A DNA stretch of 64,000 nt from Agrobacterium pusense (GCF_900102105.1 NZ_FNBB01000001.1:558001-622000), one strand, 5' to 3'. Counted from the stretch's first letter, positions 17,758-26,495 are shown. Numbers and translations are program-made. The notes: generated from the sequence alone by a model not told the origin.

Positions 17758-17845
17758 AGTTTTATTTCGCCATTTTCCGCCGCCTTTTGATCACCAAGAG
17801 TTGAAAACGGGGAGAAAATGAACATGCAAATGCGCTCATTCAACT

Positions 17846-18892
17846 TCAGGTAAATATCAGCACGCCCTTCGGATCAATTCCGAAGCGTATCGCCCGCGTC
17901 TTGGCGGCTGTACGCTGCATTGTTCTGACGCGAAGATCCGCTGGTAATCCGGGCACGGCGATGCCGAGCTGTTCGATCTCCCCCAGGAAGACCCGGCTAG
18001 ATATTTCGCCAGCGATACCTTCTTTCGCGGCGTCTTCGATAATCGAAATCGCATTGGGCCGAACATAGGCAACCGCCGCGAGGCCATCGGGCAGATCGGA
18101 GGCATCCCCCAGCAGGCCGAGCGGCGTTTCCACGCGACCCTGCCTTACCCGTCCTTCAATCTTGTTGAAGGCGCAGAAAAAATCAGCGGCATAGCGGGTC
18201 TTGGGATTGTCGTGGATTTCGTAACCCGTGCCGCTTTGCACGATCCGTCCGCGCTGCATCAGAACCACGCGATCGCCCGCCGAAAGCGCTTCTTCGGGAT
18301 CGTGAGTAACCATGATTGCCGTCGTGCCCAGCTGGCGTAGAAGACCGAGCGTCTCTTCGCGCACATCGTCACGCAATCCCCTGTCCAGATTGGAAAAAGG
18401 CTCGTCCATCAGCAGAAGGCCAGGCTGCGGGGCGAGTGCACGGGCAAGCGCGACGCGCTGCTGCTCACCGCCCGACAGCGTATGCGGATAACGTTTCGCA
18501 AGTTCCTTGAGATGCACATGTTCGATCATCTCCGCAGTGCGCGCCCGGGCCTGCGCTTTCGGCAGCGAGCGGAGGCCGAACATGACGTTCTGCTCGACGG
18601 TAAGATGCGGGAAGAGCGCATAATCCTGAAATACGAAACCGATATTGCGCTTTTCGGGCTCGATGAAAACTCCAGACCCGGCCACGACGGCGCCGTTCAG
18701 GGAAATGCTGCCTTTATCGGGTGTCTCCACACCTGCGATGATACGCAGCAAGGTTGATTTTCCGCAGCCGGAGCGCCCTACAAGACAAATGATCTCACCG
18801 CTTTCGACGGACAGATCGATGTCGGACAATACATCCGTATCGCCGAATTTCTTGCCCACCGATTTCAGTTCTAGCGCTGCGCTGCCTGCCAT
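17846..18892 (-). CDS. fbpC: Fe(III) ABC transporter ATP-binding protein (FbpC type)
   Basis: This cytoplasmic ATPase powers iron import through FbpB. The ATG at 18892 (MAGSAALELKSVGKKFG, with AGGA upstream) gives 348 residues. The motifs are Walker A GRSGCGKST, Q-loop FQDYALFPH, signature LSGGEQQR, Walker B LLMDEP and switch His VTHDPEEA. The C-terminal ~110 residues form the regulatory OB-like domain seen in FbpC/PotA-type ATPases. It is the first gene of the transporter set (order C-A-B, not the usual A-B-C), with an iron box 32 bases upstream. Confidence 0.92.
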   Translation of the reverse strand: MAGSAALELKSVGKKFGDTDVLSDIDLSVESGEIICLVGRSGCGKSTLLRIIAGVETPDKGSISLNGAVVAGSGVFIEPEKRNIGFVFQDYALFPHLTVEQNVMFGLRSLPKAQARARTAEMIEHVHLKELAKRYPHTLSGGEQQRVALARALAPQPGLLLMDEPFSNLDRGLRDDVREETLGLLRQLGTTAIMVTHDPEEALSAGDRVVLMQRGRIVQSGTGYEIHDNPKTRYAADFFCAFNKIEGRVRQGRVETPLGLLGDASDLPDGLAAVAYVRPNAISIIEDAAKEGIAGEISSRVFLGEIEQLGIAVPGLPADLRVRTMQRTAAKTRAIRFGIDPKGVLIFT

Positions 18893-18923
18893 TTCCAATC
18901 CTGCCCTGCTTTGCGAATTATGT

Positions 18924-18938
18924 TGATCGCTCAAATCA
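18924..18938. promoter_or_regulatory. Candidate RirA iron-responsive operator before fbpC
   Basis: The plus strand reads TGATCGCTCAAATCA, fitting TGA-N9-TCA. It ends 32 bases upstream of the fbpC start. It is the fourth of four such sites, one for each transcription start in the iron block. Confidence 0.6.
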
Positions 18939-19008
18939 GGATTAAAGTCAAAAAAGACGGGGAAAATGCGTTTTCCATCACGAGTTGGCGAGATGTGCGG
19001 CAGCAATA

Positions 19009-19030
19009 TTGACGTTTACGTTAGAGTTAA
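19009..19030. promoter_or_regulatory. Possible operator upstream of the acyl-CoA ligase gene
   Basis: The bases TTGACGTTTACGTTAGAGTT share the core ACGTTTACG with the element at 8919-8937 in front of the nitronate monooxygenase gene. It resembles MerR-family LiuR-type boxes in having TTTACG/CGTAAA halves, but the match is loose and I cannot score it. Confidence 0.3.
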
Positions 19031-19246
19031 ATAGGTTTCGCCGATAAGATGGACGTCAAGGGATTACGCGTCTATCATTCGTCACCGGGGAGCGGGAGGA
19101 GCAGTCGATCCGGTGACGTCACAAGTGGTTCCCTCACGCCGGCAGATGCGGGCAGGTGCGGGAGCCTCGTGAACATCAGGCAGCCGAAAGCGCTGTTCAC
19201 GCGTTCCACAGAATGCGCGGCGCGAAGAGACTCTGGGAGGAGCAGC

Positions 19247-20959
19247 ATGAGTGAATTGTCCCTGGGACACCCGCAGAACGCCGTCATTGGGAAGCGCTGG
19301 CTGTCTTCCTATCCGCCGGGCGTTCCTTCCGAAATTCCCGTATCGACCAATGCCTCCCTCGTCGATCTTCTCGAAAAGAGCTGTGTGCAGTTTGCCGACC
19401 GGAAGGCCTTTTCCAGCATGGGAAAGTCGCTGACCTACCGGGAACTGGACGCTGAAACCCGAGCCGTCGCCGCCTGGCTGCAGTCCAGAGGACTGGAAAA
19501 GGGCGACCGGGTTGCCGTGATGATGCCGAACATCCTCCAAAATCCGGTTGCGGTTTATGGAATCCTGCGGGCAGGCATGGTGGTGGTCAATGTCAATCCG
19601 CTTTACACACCGCGCGAGCTGGAACATCAGCTGAAGGATTCCGGCGCGAAGGCGCTTTTCGTGCTGGAGAACTTTGCACATGTGGCGCAGCAGGCGGTGC
19701 CGAAAACCGCGGTGCGGCACGTGGTCGTCGCGGCGATGGGCGATCTTCTCGGCCTCAAGGGACATATCGTCAACCTGGTGGTCCGCAAGGTCAAGAAACT
19801 GGTGCCCGCCTATACCATTCCCGGCTCCATCAGCTTCAAGGCGATGCTGAAGGAAGGTCAGGGATTTTCGCTGAAGCCGGTCAGCCTCACGGCGCAGGAC
19901 ATTGCTTTCCTTCAATATACCGGGGGCACGACGGGTGTATCCAAGGGTGCGGTTCTCACGCATGCCAACCTTCTGGCCAACAAGCTTCAGATCAGCCTGT
20001 GGCTGGACGCCGCCTTCAACGGCCAAAAGGATCGCCCGGAAGTTCTCAACTTCATCTGCGCGCTGCCGCTCTGCCACATCTTCGCCTTGACGGTGAATTC
20101 GCTGATGGGCATTGCGCTTGGCGGCCACAATCTGCTGATTGCCAATCCGCGCGATATTCCCGGTTTTGTGAAAGAATTGTCGCATTATCAGCCGCATATT
20201 TTCCCCGGCATCAATACGCTTTTCAACGCGCTGATGAACAACGAGGATTTCCGCAAGCTCGATCTGTCGTCGCTCATTCTGGTTCTCGGCGGCGGCATGG
20301 CGGTGCAAAGGCCTGTCGCGGAACGCTGGCTTTCCATCGTCGGCTGCCCCATTGCGGAGGGTTACGGCCTCTCCGAGACATCGCCGGTTGCCACCGTCAA
20401 CCGCCTCGATTCCACGGAGTTCAGCGGAACCATCGGCCTGCCGATCTCTTCCACCGAAATCGATATTCGCGACGAGGACGGCAACAGCCTGCCCACCGGA
20501 GAGGTCGGAGAAATCTGCATTCGTGGGCCGCAGGTGATGGCGGGTTATTGGCAGCGGCCGGACGAGACGGCAAAGGCGATGACATCAGACGGCTTCTTCC
20601 GTTCCGGCGACATGGGCTTCATGGATGAACGCGGTTATACCAAGATCGTCGACCGCAAGAAGGACATGATCCTCGTCTCCGGTTTCAACGTCTATCCGAA
20701 CGAGGTGGAGGAAGTGGCCGCCAGCCATCCAGGCGTCCTGGAATGCGCCGCCATCGGCGTTCCGGACGAGCACTCCGGCGAAACCGTCAAGCTTTTTGTG
20801 GTCAAGAAGGACCAGTCGCTCACGGAAGCGGAACTCAAGGCGTTCTGCGCCAAGAACCTGACAAACTACAAGCGGCCGAAGATCATCGAGTTCCGTACCG
20901 AGCTGCCGAAATCGAATGTCGGCAAGATCCTGCGGCGCGAATTGCGCAATCTGAACTGA
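19247..20959 (+). CDS. fadD: Long-chain fatty-acid-CoA ligase
   Basis: This enzyme activates fatty acids with ATP and CoA before beta-oxidation or lipid synthesis, usually at the inner face of the membrane. The ATG at 19247 (MSELSLGHPQNAVIGKRW) has GGGAGGAG upstream and gives 570 residues. The adenylate-forming motifs are all present: P-loop YTGGTTGVSKGAVLTHANL, EGYGLSETSP, FRSGDMGFMDERGY, VDRKKDMILVSGFNVYPNE, and the C-terminal catalytic Lys in NVGKILRREL. It is alone between a long leader and a strong terminator. Exact chain-length preference is unknown. Confidence 0.92.
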   Translation: MSELSLGHPQNAVIGKRWLSSYPPGVPSEIPVSTNASLVDLLEKSCVQFADRKAFSSMGKSLTYRELDAETRAVAAWLQSRGLEKGDRVAVMMPNILQNPVAVYGILRAGMVVVNVNPLYTPRELEHQLKDSGAKALFVLENFAHVAQQAVPKTAVRHVVVAAMGDLLGLKGHIVNLVVRKVKKLVPAYTIPGSISFKAMLKEGQGFSLKPVSLTAQDIAFLQYTGGTTGVSKGAVLTHANLLANKLQISLWLDAAFNGQKDRPEVLNFICALPLCHIFALTVNSLMGIALGGHNLLIANPRDIPGFVKELSHYQPHIFPGINTLFNALMNNEDFRKLDLSSLILVLGGGMAVQRPVAERWLSIVGCPIAEGYGLSETSPVATVNRLDSTEFSGTIGLPISSTEIDIRDEDGNSLPTGEVGEICIRGPQVMAGYWQRPDETAKAMTSDGFFRSGDMGFMDERGYTKIVDRKKDMILVSGFNVYPNEVEEVAASHPGVLECAAIGVPDEHSGETVKLFVVKKDQSLTEAELKAFCAKNLTNYKRPKIIEFRTELPKSNVGKILRRELRNLN

Positions 20960-20967
20960 ACGAAATC

Positions 20968-20994
20968 GAGCCGGGTGACCGGCTCTTTTCTTTT
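20968..20994 (+). terminator. Rho-independent terminator after fadD
   Basis: A perfect seven-pair stem GAGCCGG/CCGGCTC with a GTGA loop is followed at once by TTTTCTTTT. It begins 9 bases after the fadD stop. Confidence 0.9.
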
Positions 20995-21069
20995 ATCGAA
21001 GCCGCCTTGATTTGGCCGCCTGAAAAAGAATAGTTTCCTCATCCTTCCACGGAAGCCGAGGAGCACAAG

Positions 21070-22695
21070 ATGCAGGCCACCATCGAAAAACTGAAAGCAA
21101 CGGCGAGCAGCACAGCCGCAACCGATCTTCGCGCCGCCTTTGCGGCCGATGACAAGAGATTCAGCCGTTTCAGCGCCAAGTTCGATGACCTGCTGATGGA
21201 TTATTCCAAGTGCGCCGTGAATGAAGAGATCGTCACGCTTCTCGAACAGCTTGCACAAGAAGGCGGCGTCGAGGCCAAGCGCGAGGAGATGTTCTCCGGC
21301 AAGGCGATCAATTTCACCGAAGACCGTGCCGTCCTGCATACCGCGTTGCGCAATCGCGCCAACACGCCGGTTCTCGTTGACGGCAAGGACGTGATGCCCG
21401 ATGTGAACGCGGTTCTGTCTGCCATGGGCAAGTTTGCCGATGCCATCCGTTCCGGTTCGCTGAAGGGCGCGACCGGTAAAAAGATTACCGATGTCATCAA
21501 TATCGGCATTGGCGGTTCCGACCTCGGCCCGGTCATGGCAACGCTGGCACTGGCACCTTTCCATGACGGCCCGCGGGCGCATTTCGTCTCGAACATTGAT
21601 GGCGCGCATATTGCCGATACGCTGAAGCTCATCGACCCCGAGACGTCGCTCTTCATCGTGGCGTCGAAGACCTTCACCACCATCGAGACGATGACGAACG
21701 CCGCCACGGCGCGCCGCTTCATCGCCGAAAAGCTGGGCGAAGACGCCGTCAAGCATCACTTTGCCGCGGTTTCCACAGCGCTGGACAAGGTTACCGCCTT
21801 CGGCATCGAAAGCGACCGCATTTTCGGTTTCTGGGACTGGGTTGGCGGCCGTTACTCGATCTGGTCTGCCATCGGGCTGCCGCTGATGATCGCCATCGGT
21901 CCGGATAATTTCGGCAAGTTCCTGGATGGCGCCCACGCCATGGATCGCCACTTCCGCGAGGCGCCGGTCCGTGAAAATCTTCCGATGTTGCTCGGCCTGA
22001 TCGGTTTTTATCACCGCAACGTACTGAATTACCCGACGCGGGCAATCCTGCCCTATGACCAGCGGCTGTCGCGTTTCCCGGCTTATCTGCAGCAGCTGGA
22101 CATGGAATCGAACGGCAAGGGTGTGACCATCGACGGCACGCCGGTCGAAGGCCAGTCCGGCCCGGTTGTCTGGGGCGAGCCCGGTACGAATGGTCAGCAC
22201 GCCTTCTATCAGCTGATCCACCAGGGCACGAGCGTCATCCCGGCGGAATTCATGATCGCAGCCAACGGTTTCGAGCCCGAACTGCGCCACCAGCACCAGC
22301 TTCTCATCGCCAATTGCCTGGCGCAGTCGGAAGCGCTGATGAAGGGGCGGACGCTGGCTGAGGCAAAAGCCCAGCTCACCTCCAAGGGCGTGGATGACAG
22401 ACATGCGGATTTCATTGCGCCGCACCGTGTCTTCACCGGCAATCGTCCGTCCATCACCTTCGTCTACGACAAGCTGACGCCATTCGCGCTTGGCCGCCTG
22501 ATCGCGCTTTACGAACATCGCGTCTTCGTCGAAGGCGTGCTGTTCCGCATCAACTCCTTCGACCAATGGGGCGTTGAGCTTGGCAAGGAACTGGCGACCG
22601 GCCTGCTTCCGGTCGTCGAAGGAAAGGAAAGCGCCGCTAGCCATGACAGCTCTACGCAGGGGCTGGTGAAGGCGCTGGCGGGTCTGGCGGGGTAA
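21070..22695 (+). CDS. pgi: Glucose-6-phosphate isomerase
   Basis: This cytosolic enzyme interconverts glucose-6-phosphate and fructose-6-phosphate. It has 541 residues, the usual length. Family signatures are [15 protein letters not shown] near residue 140, FVSNIDG, a [13 protein letters not shown] sugar-phosphate loop, the [12 protein letters not shown] segment with its catalytic Arg, and the C-terminal [13 protein letters not shown] motif with the catalytic Lys. A short GC-rich leader with GAGGAGC precedes the ATG. It is a single-gene unit with a terminator at 22717-22745. Confidence 0.97.
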   Translation: MQATIEKLKATASSTAATDLRAAFAADDKRFSRFSAKFDDLLMDYSKCAVNEEIVTLLEQLAQEGGVEAKREEMFSGKAINFTEDRAVLHTALRNRANTPVLVDGKDVMPDVNAVLSAMGKFADAIRSGSLKGATGKKITDVINIGIGGSDLGPVMATLALAPFHDGPRAHFVSNIDGAHIADTLKLIDPETSLFIVASKTFTTIETMTNAATARRFIAEKLGEDAVKHHFAAVSTALDKVTAFGIESDRIFGFWDWVGGRYSIWSAIGLPLMIAIGPDNFGKFLDGAHAMDRHFREAPVRENLPMLLGLIGFYHRNVLNYPTRAILPYDQRLSRFPAYLQQLDMESNGKGVTIDGTPVEGQSGPVVWGEPGTNGQHAFYQLIHQGTSVIPAEFMIAANGFEPELRHQHQLLIANCLAQSEALMKGRTLAEAKAQLTSKGVDDRHADFIAPHRVFTGNRPSITFVYDKLTPFALGRLIALYEHRVFVEGVLFRINSFDQWGVELGKELATGLLPVVEGKESAASHDSSTQGLVKALAGLAG

Positions 22696-22716
22696 ATCCA
22701 GGCACTGCAATTTACG

Positions 22717-22745
22717 AAAGCCGGAGGGCGACTTCCGGCTTTTTT
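22717..22745 (+). terminator. Rho-independent terminator after pgi
   Basis: A nine-pair stem AAAGCCGGA/TCCGGCTTT with an eight-base loop is followed by TTTC, 22 bases after the pgi stop. Confidence 0.85.
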
Positions 22746-22782
22746 CAATGCAGCGTTGATCGAATGTCATTTGGAGGTGCAT

Positions 22783-23652
22783 ATGTCGTTCCGGCCGGGC
22801 AGGGACTTTCTGGAGTTTCACAACCTGAGTGCGGACGCGATCTTCTCGATCATCGACCGCGCGTGCGCTCTGGCCGAGGACTGGTTACAAGGCACGATGC
22901 CACAGACGCTCAAGGGAAAACGTGCCGGGCTGATCGTTGACGACACCGGCTGGCGCAATACCGCCGCCTTTGATCTCGGTATCCAGGCGATGGGCGGCAC
23001 CTGCGTTACCGTTCCGATCAACTTTAACGGCCGAGAAGAGATTGCCGATCTGGCTGGTTATCTCGACAATTGGTTCGATCTTTTGATTATCCGCACGAAG
23101 GAACTCTCGACACTTCGGGCACTTGCAGCCGACATGCGCGCACCTGTCATCAACGCGCGGACAAAATTCAATCATCCATGTGAAACGCTTGGTGATTTAG
23201 CCTATGTGAAAAGCCTGAGGGGCCAGAAAGCCGGCCTCAAAATCGTCGGTGTAGCACCGGACGCCAATATTTTACGCTCTTGGGTCGAAGCCTCGATTTC
23301 CCTGCGCATTCAGGTCACGCAGGTTTACCCGGATCAATGGCACGTCACGGATGCCGCGCTCATCAATCCGAACTTCCGGGCAAGCACGGACATGGATGAG
23401 CTATTGGATGCGGATGTGGTCATTACCGATTCCTGGCCGTCCGACGCCAATCATCATCTGGCCGATTATCGCATATCCGCCTCCCTTCTCGACAGGATGC
23501 CGCCTGATGTGATTTTTTTGCCCTGTCCGCCAGTCTCGCGTGGCCAAGAGGTGACCGCGGACGCAATGGTCCATCCGGCCTGTAAGAGCCGGTCGGCAAA
23601 AGCTTTTCTTCTACATGCCCAGAATGCCCTGATGGAATTTCTTCTCGCCTGA
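22783..23652 (+). CDS. Transcarbamylase-like protein (aspartate/ornithine carbamoyltransferase family, altered active site)
   Basis: The 289-residue protein starts at 22783 (GGAGGTGCAT before ATG) and has the two-domain layout of ornithine carbamoyltransferase, though a little short. The second-loop motif is kept (FNHPCETLGDLAYV, like HPxQ), and FLPCPPV stands where OTC has HCLP. The carbamoyl-phosphate loop is rebuilt: the STRTR of true enzymes aligns with DTGWR, so the key first Arg is Gly. The ornithine loop DxxxSMG is replaced by DVVITDSWPS. It is therefore probably not an arginine-pathway enzyme. It may use another phosphate donor or acceptor, or may have lost catalysis. It is next to pgi but not in an arg operon. 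Confidence 0.75.
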   Translation: MSFRPGRDFLEFHNLSADAIFSIIDRACALAEDWLQGTMPQTLKGKRAGLIVDDTGWRNTAAFDLGIQAMGGTCVTVPINFNGREEIADLAGYLDNWFDLLIIRTKELSTLRALAADMRAPVINARTKFNHPCETLGDLAYVKSLRGQKAGLKIVGVAPDANILRSWVEASISLRIQVTQVYPDQWHVTDAALINPNFRASTDMDELLDADVVITDSWPSDANHHLADYRISASLLDRMPPDVIFLPCPPVSRGQEVTADAMVHPACKSRSAKAFLLHAQNALMEFLLA

Positions 23653-23668
23653 GGCGCGGGCTCCAGCC

Positions 23669-24397
23669 TCAAATATAAAGCGCCGCCATCTTGCGCCACG
23701 CACCCGCCCGATGCGCGCGGCCTTCCCAGACATGCATCTGGTGCCCCACCTGCTTGCCTGAAAGCACGCGGCTTAAGTGGTGATTGTTGTCCAGAAAGGG
23801 GTCTGCATCGCCAATGGTGAAGACCATGTCGATGCGGCGCAGGTGATCGAGCCGCCATGGGCAGTTTAACCCGGGAAGAAAGTGGCTCGGCATGTGGAAA
23901 TAGACGTCATCGTCATAATAGCCGTCGAACAGATCACCGAAAGACTCCACCTCCATCGTCAGGTCATAGCGGCCGGAAAAAGCGACGAGCTTGGTGAAGA
24001 GATGCGGGTGACGGAAGACGAGGCTGGCGGCCTGAAAGGCACCGAGGCTGCAGCCCTGCACGATGGTGCTATCATGCGGATTTTTCTCCGCCATCAGCGG
24101 CGGCACTTCGCCCAGAATATAGGCCTCGAGTGCGGCGTGACGTCGGAGACGGTCGGCGGGATGGTTGTGGCCCGCGTAGAAACTTTCCCGTGCCAGACCC
24201 TCGATACAATAAAGCTGGAGGTGGCCGGCCTCCAACTTGTGGGAAAGACTTTCGACGACGCCCAACTCCTCATATTCGAAGAAGCGCCCGTCGCGTGTCG
24301 GGAACATCAGCACTTTCGCGCCGGCATGACCGAATATCAGGAGTTCCATATCGCGATGGAGCCTGTGACTATACCAGCGGAGATATTCGCGTTTCAT
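23669..24397 (-). CDS. Esterase-D-type alpha/beta hydrolase
   Basis: This 242-residue cytosolic protein belongs to the putative esterase family (PF00756 type). The nucleophile elbow is GCSLGAFQA near residue 115. The acid is probably the Asp in GDADPFLDNN, and the His is near HQMHVWEGRAHRAGAW, close to the C-terminus. Its start overlaps the stop of the upstream acetyl-esterase-like gene by four bases (ATGA), so the two are made together. No signal peptide. The substrate is unknown. Confidence 0.82.
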   Translation of the reverse strand: MKREYLRWYSHRLHRDMELLIFGHAGAKVLMFPTRDGRFFEYEELGVVESLSHKLEAGHLQLYCIEGLARESFYAGHNHPADRLRRHAALEAYILGEVPPLMAEKNPHDSTIVQGCSLGAFQAASLVFRHPHLFTKLVAFSGRYDLTMEVESFGDLFDGYYDDDVYFHMPSHFLPGLNCPWRLDHLRRIDMVFTIGDADPFLDNNHHLSRVLSGKQVGHQMHVWEGRAHRAGAWRKMAALYI

Positions 24398-25359
24398 GGC
24401 ACCTTGAAAAACCGTCTGACCTTGTCCTTATGGACCGCATCTTGCGATGCGCTGTCAGGGTAATCGAAATGCCCGGCGTCGAGGATGAAGATTTCATTAA
24501 ATTTTGACGGCGGCAAAGCGTTGGCCACCGCGAACTGGCAGGGCGGCGCCACGGCTGGATCAAAAAGCGCAGGCGCAATCAGCATGGGCACGCTTATGCG
24601 GGCGGCCGCGCAGGCCGCATCGAAGAGGCGCAACGTTTCAAGCACATGGGCGTGCGTCTTCGCATAGGTCTGGACGGCGTCCGCGCTGCCGACCGTTGGC
24701 AGCGTCAGCCAGAACGGTCGGTGGCCGAAGGTCGGCACGACGAGATGGCCGCGGTCGATACGCTTATCATAAGGGATCGCAAGAGCACCGATACCACCCC
24801 CGAAGCTGATGCCGCTATAACCCACCTGCCCTTCCAGCCAGGGATAAAGGCTGACGAGCGTCGAGACCGCGATCCAGAGGTCATCGACACAGCCTCCGAT
24901 AATATAATCGTCTTTCCGCTCGATATTATAGAGAACGTGAAGGGCCGGATCGGATGAAATCGGCGGACAGGCACTCAGCGACAGTCCACGAAAGCAGGGA
25001 AACAGCACGGCTGTCTCTTCCACGGGCACATCGAAATCAGGCTCGCCGCGCCCGCCATAACCGTGGCCGACGACCAGGCCGCGGCGGACCTGTCCTTCGC
25101 GCGGCAACAGCAGCCATCCACCGATACGGAAACCGTCGGTGGAGGTGTAGGTCAGATCGAGGACCTGCCAACGGGGATCGCTCAGCTTGCTCCGGCGCAG
25201 CACCGGGCGCGGATCAGTGGCGAGCGCGCGGCGATAGCGCTTCTCCCAGAAGTCATCGAAACCGGGTGGCGCTTCCGGGGGCGTGATGGCAAGCAACTGC
25301 TCGCGTTGCATGCCGTAGGTCGGGTCGAAATCAAAGGGATGGGCTGTTGAAACACTCAT
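24394..25359 (-). CDS. Acetylxylan-esterase-like hydrolase (carbohydrate esterase family 7 type)
   Basis: From ATG 25359 (MSVSTAHPFDFDPTYGM) it has 321 residues. The frame stays open further up, but that part is AT-rich and unlike coding sequence, and the ribosome site is weak at either start. Features are the CE7-like N-terminal strands, the oxyanion region VVGHGYGGRGEPD, the nucleophile elbow GYSGISFGGGIGALA, and the C-terminal His in LDAGHFDYP. CE7 enzymes remove acetyl groups from sugars or cephalosporin C. There is no signal peptide, so it would act on imported substrates. It is coupled by overlap to the esterase at 23669. Confidence 0.8.
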   Translation of the reverse strand: MSVSTAHPFDFDPTYGMQREQLLAITPPEAPPGFDDFWEKRYRRALATDPRPVLRRSKLSDPRWQVLDLTYTSTDGFRIGGWLLLPREGQVRRGLVVGHGYGGRGEPDFDVPVEETAVLFPCFRGLSLSACPPISSDPALHVLYNIERKDDYIIGGCVDDLWIAVSTLVSLYPWLEGQVGYSGISFGGGIGALAIPYDKRIDRGHLVVPTFGHRPFWLTLPTVGSADAVQTYAKTHAHVLETLRLFDAACAAARISVPMLIAPALFDPAVAPPCQFAVANALPPSKFNEIFILDAGHFDYPDSASQDAVHKDKVRRFFKVP

Positions 25360-25484
25360 GCGACGCTTGTTTCTCGAAAAAACAGCAGACACAAGCTTGA
25401 TAATACCGAAATAACGGTTTTTCACGATTTTGGCGGCGTGATGCGTGTTGAACCATCTTTTCAAAATGGTTCAACCCTAACCCA

Positions 25485-26411
25485 TCACAAGCCGATTTCG
25501 TGCGCAAAAGGCGGATTGGCGCCAGCGCGCGAAACGGTGACTGCCGCCGCCTTTGCACCGAGCGCAAGCGCCTTTCTGATCTGCTCTTCCGTCAGTGACG
25601 CCACCTGCGCCTTGGTCAGCAGGCCCTGCATTTTCAGCGACGCAAGAATGCCGGCATCAAAGGTGTCGCCCGCACCGACGGTGTCCACCACCTCCACGCG
25701 TTCAGAAGCAACTTCGACCTTCAGGCCGGTCGTATAGCCAACGGCACCTTTCGCACCGCGGGTGACGACGACCAGCTTTGCGCCATGGTGCAGCCAGTGG
25801 CGGGCAAGCGTGTCCTCATCCCCTTCCAGACCGAACCAGGCAAGGTCCTCATCCGAGAACTTGACGATATCGGACATGGCGGCCATGCGGCGGATGCGGG
25901 CCATATGCGACTGCTTGTCCTTGATGAAGCCGGGGCGGATATTTGGATCGAGCGAGATGACACGGCTTTCTTGCTCACGCGTCATCAGCGCTTCATAGGT
26001 GCTGCCGCAGGGTTCGGGGATGAGGCTGATGGCTCCGAAATGCAGCGCTTCGCAATCGGCGCCCAGCGCCGGAAGCTCGGCTTCGGTAATCATCCGGCCG
26101 GCGGTGTTCTCGTCATAAAAGGCATAGGTCGCGTGGCCGTCGACCAGCTTTACGAAGGCGATGGTGGTGGGGCGCGAAAGAGTGGCGCAATAGCTGAAAT
26201 CCACGTTGCTGGCGCGCAGGGTTTCCCGCAGGATATCGCCCATCATGTCATCTGAAAGACCAGTGAAAAAGGCGGAGGGAACGCCGAGACGTCCCAGCGC
26301 GATGGCCGTGTTGAAGACCGCACCGCCTGCATAAGGGGCAAAACCCGCCTCTCCCAGCGTTGTCTGCCGGGGCAGCATGTCGATCAGGGCTTCACCACAA
26401 CACAGGATCAT
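25485..26411 (-). CDS. frk: Fructokinase (PfkB family)
   Basis: This sugar kinase phosphorylates fructose, or a close sugar, with ATP. The ATG at 26411 has GAGGAGGACC upstream and gives 308 residues. PfkB signatures are the N-terminal GGAVFNTAIALGRLG and the C-terminal anion-hole motif VDTVGAGDTFDAGILASL with the catalytic Asp. A 12-base CG-centred palindrome 36 bases upstream looks like a LacI-type operator. The two esterase genes follow on the same strand after about 125 bases, perhaps in the same sugar-use unit. Confidence 0.88.
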   Translation of the reverse strand: MILCCGEALIDMLPRQTTLGEAGFAPYAGGAVFNTAIALGRLGVPSAFFTGLSDDMMGDILRETLRASNVDFSYCATLSRPTTIAFVKLVDGHATYAFYDENTAGRMITEAELPALGADCEALHFGAISLIPEPCGSTYEALMTREQESRVISLDPNIRPGFIKDKQSHMARIRRMAAMSDIVKFSDEDLAWFGLEGDEDTLARHWLHHGAKLVVVTRGAKGAVGYTTGLKVEVASERVEVVDTVGAGDTFDAGILASLKMQGLLTKAQVASLTEEQIRKALALGAKAAAVTVSRAGANPPFAHEIGL

Positions 26412-26446
26412 TACGGTCCTCCTCAAAACAGCAAATCAAATGGACT

Positions 26447-26458
26447 TAAATCGATTTA
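26447..26458. promoter_or_regulatory. LacI-type operator candidate in front of the fructokinase gene
   Basis: TAAATCGATTTA is a perfect 12-base palindrome with the central CG pair usual for LacI-family operators. It lies 36 bases upstream of the frk start. No LacI-type gene is in the window. Confidence 0.5.
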
Positions 26459-26476
26459 GACGAAGATGGATCGGAA

Positions 26477-26495
26477 GGCCAGCCACAAGCTGGCC
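26477..26495 (-). terminator. Stem-loop after pyrE
   Basis: A seven-pair perfect stem GGCCAGC/GCTGGCC with a five-base loop lies 15 bases after the pyrE stop on the minus strand. Only short T-runs follow, so it is a weak terminator candidate. Confidence 0.45.

Larger units (their letters stand above)
18893..19246. other. 354-base divergent promoter region between fbpC and the acyl-CoA ligase gene
   Basis: I see no gene here. It holds the iron box at 18924-18938 serving fbpC and, towards the plus-strand gene, the motif at 19009-19030. The rest (19031-19246) is GC-richer leader sequence that can be read in frame with the ligase but lacks a good ribosome site until 19236-19243 (GGGAGGAG), so I treat it as untranslated. 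Confidence 0.6.

Noticed and set aside
19049..19246. Extended N-terminus of the acyl-CoA ligase (66 extra residues)
   Set aside because: The extension (VYHSSPGSGRSSRSGDV type) is low-complexity and unlike the family, and the only strong ribosome site is just before 19247.
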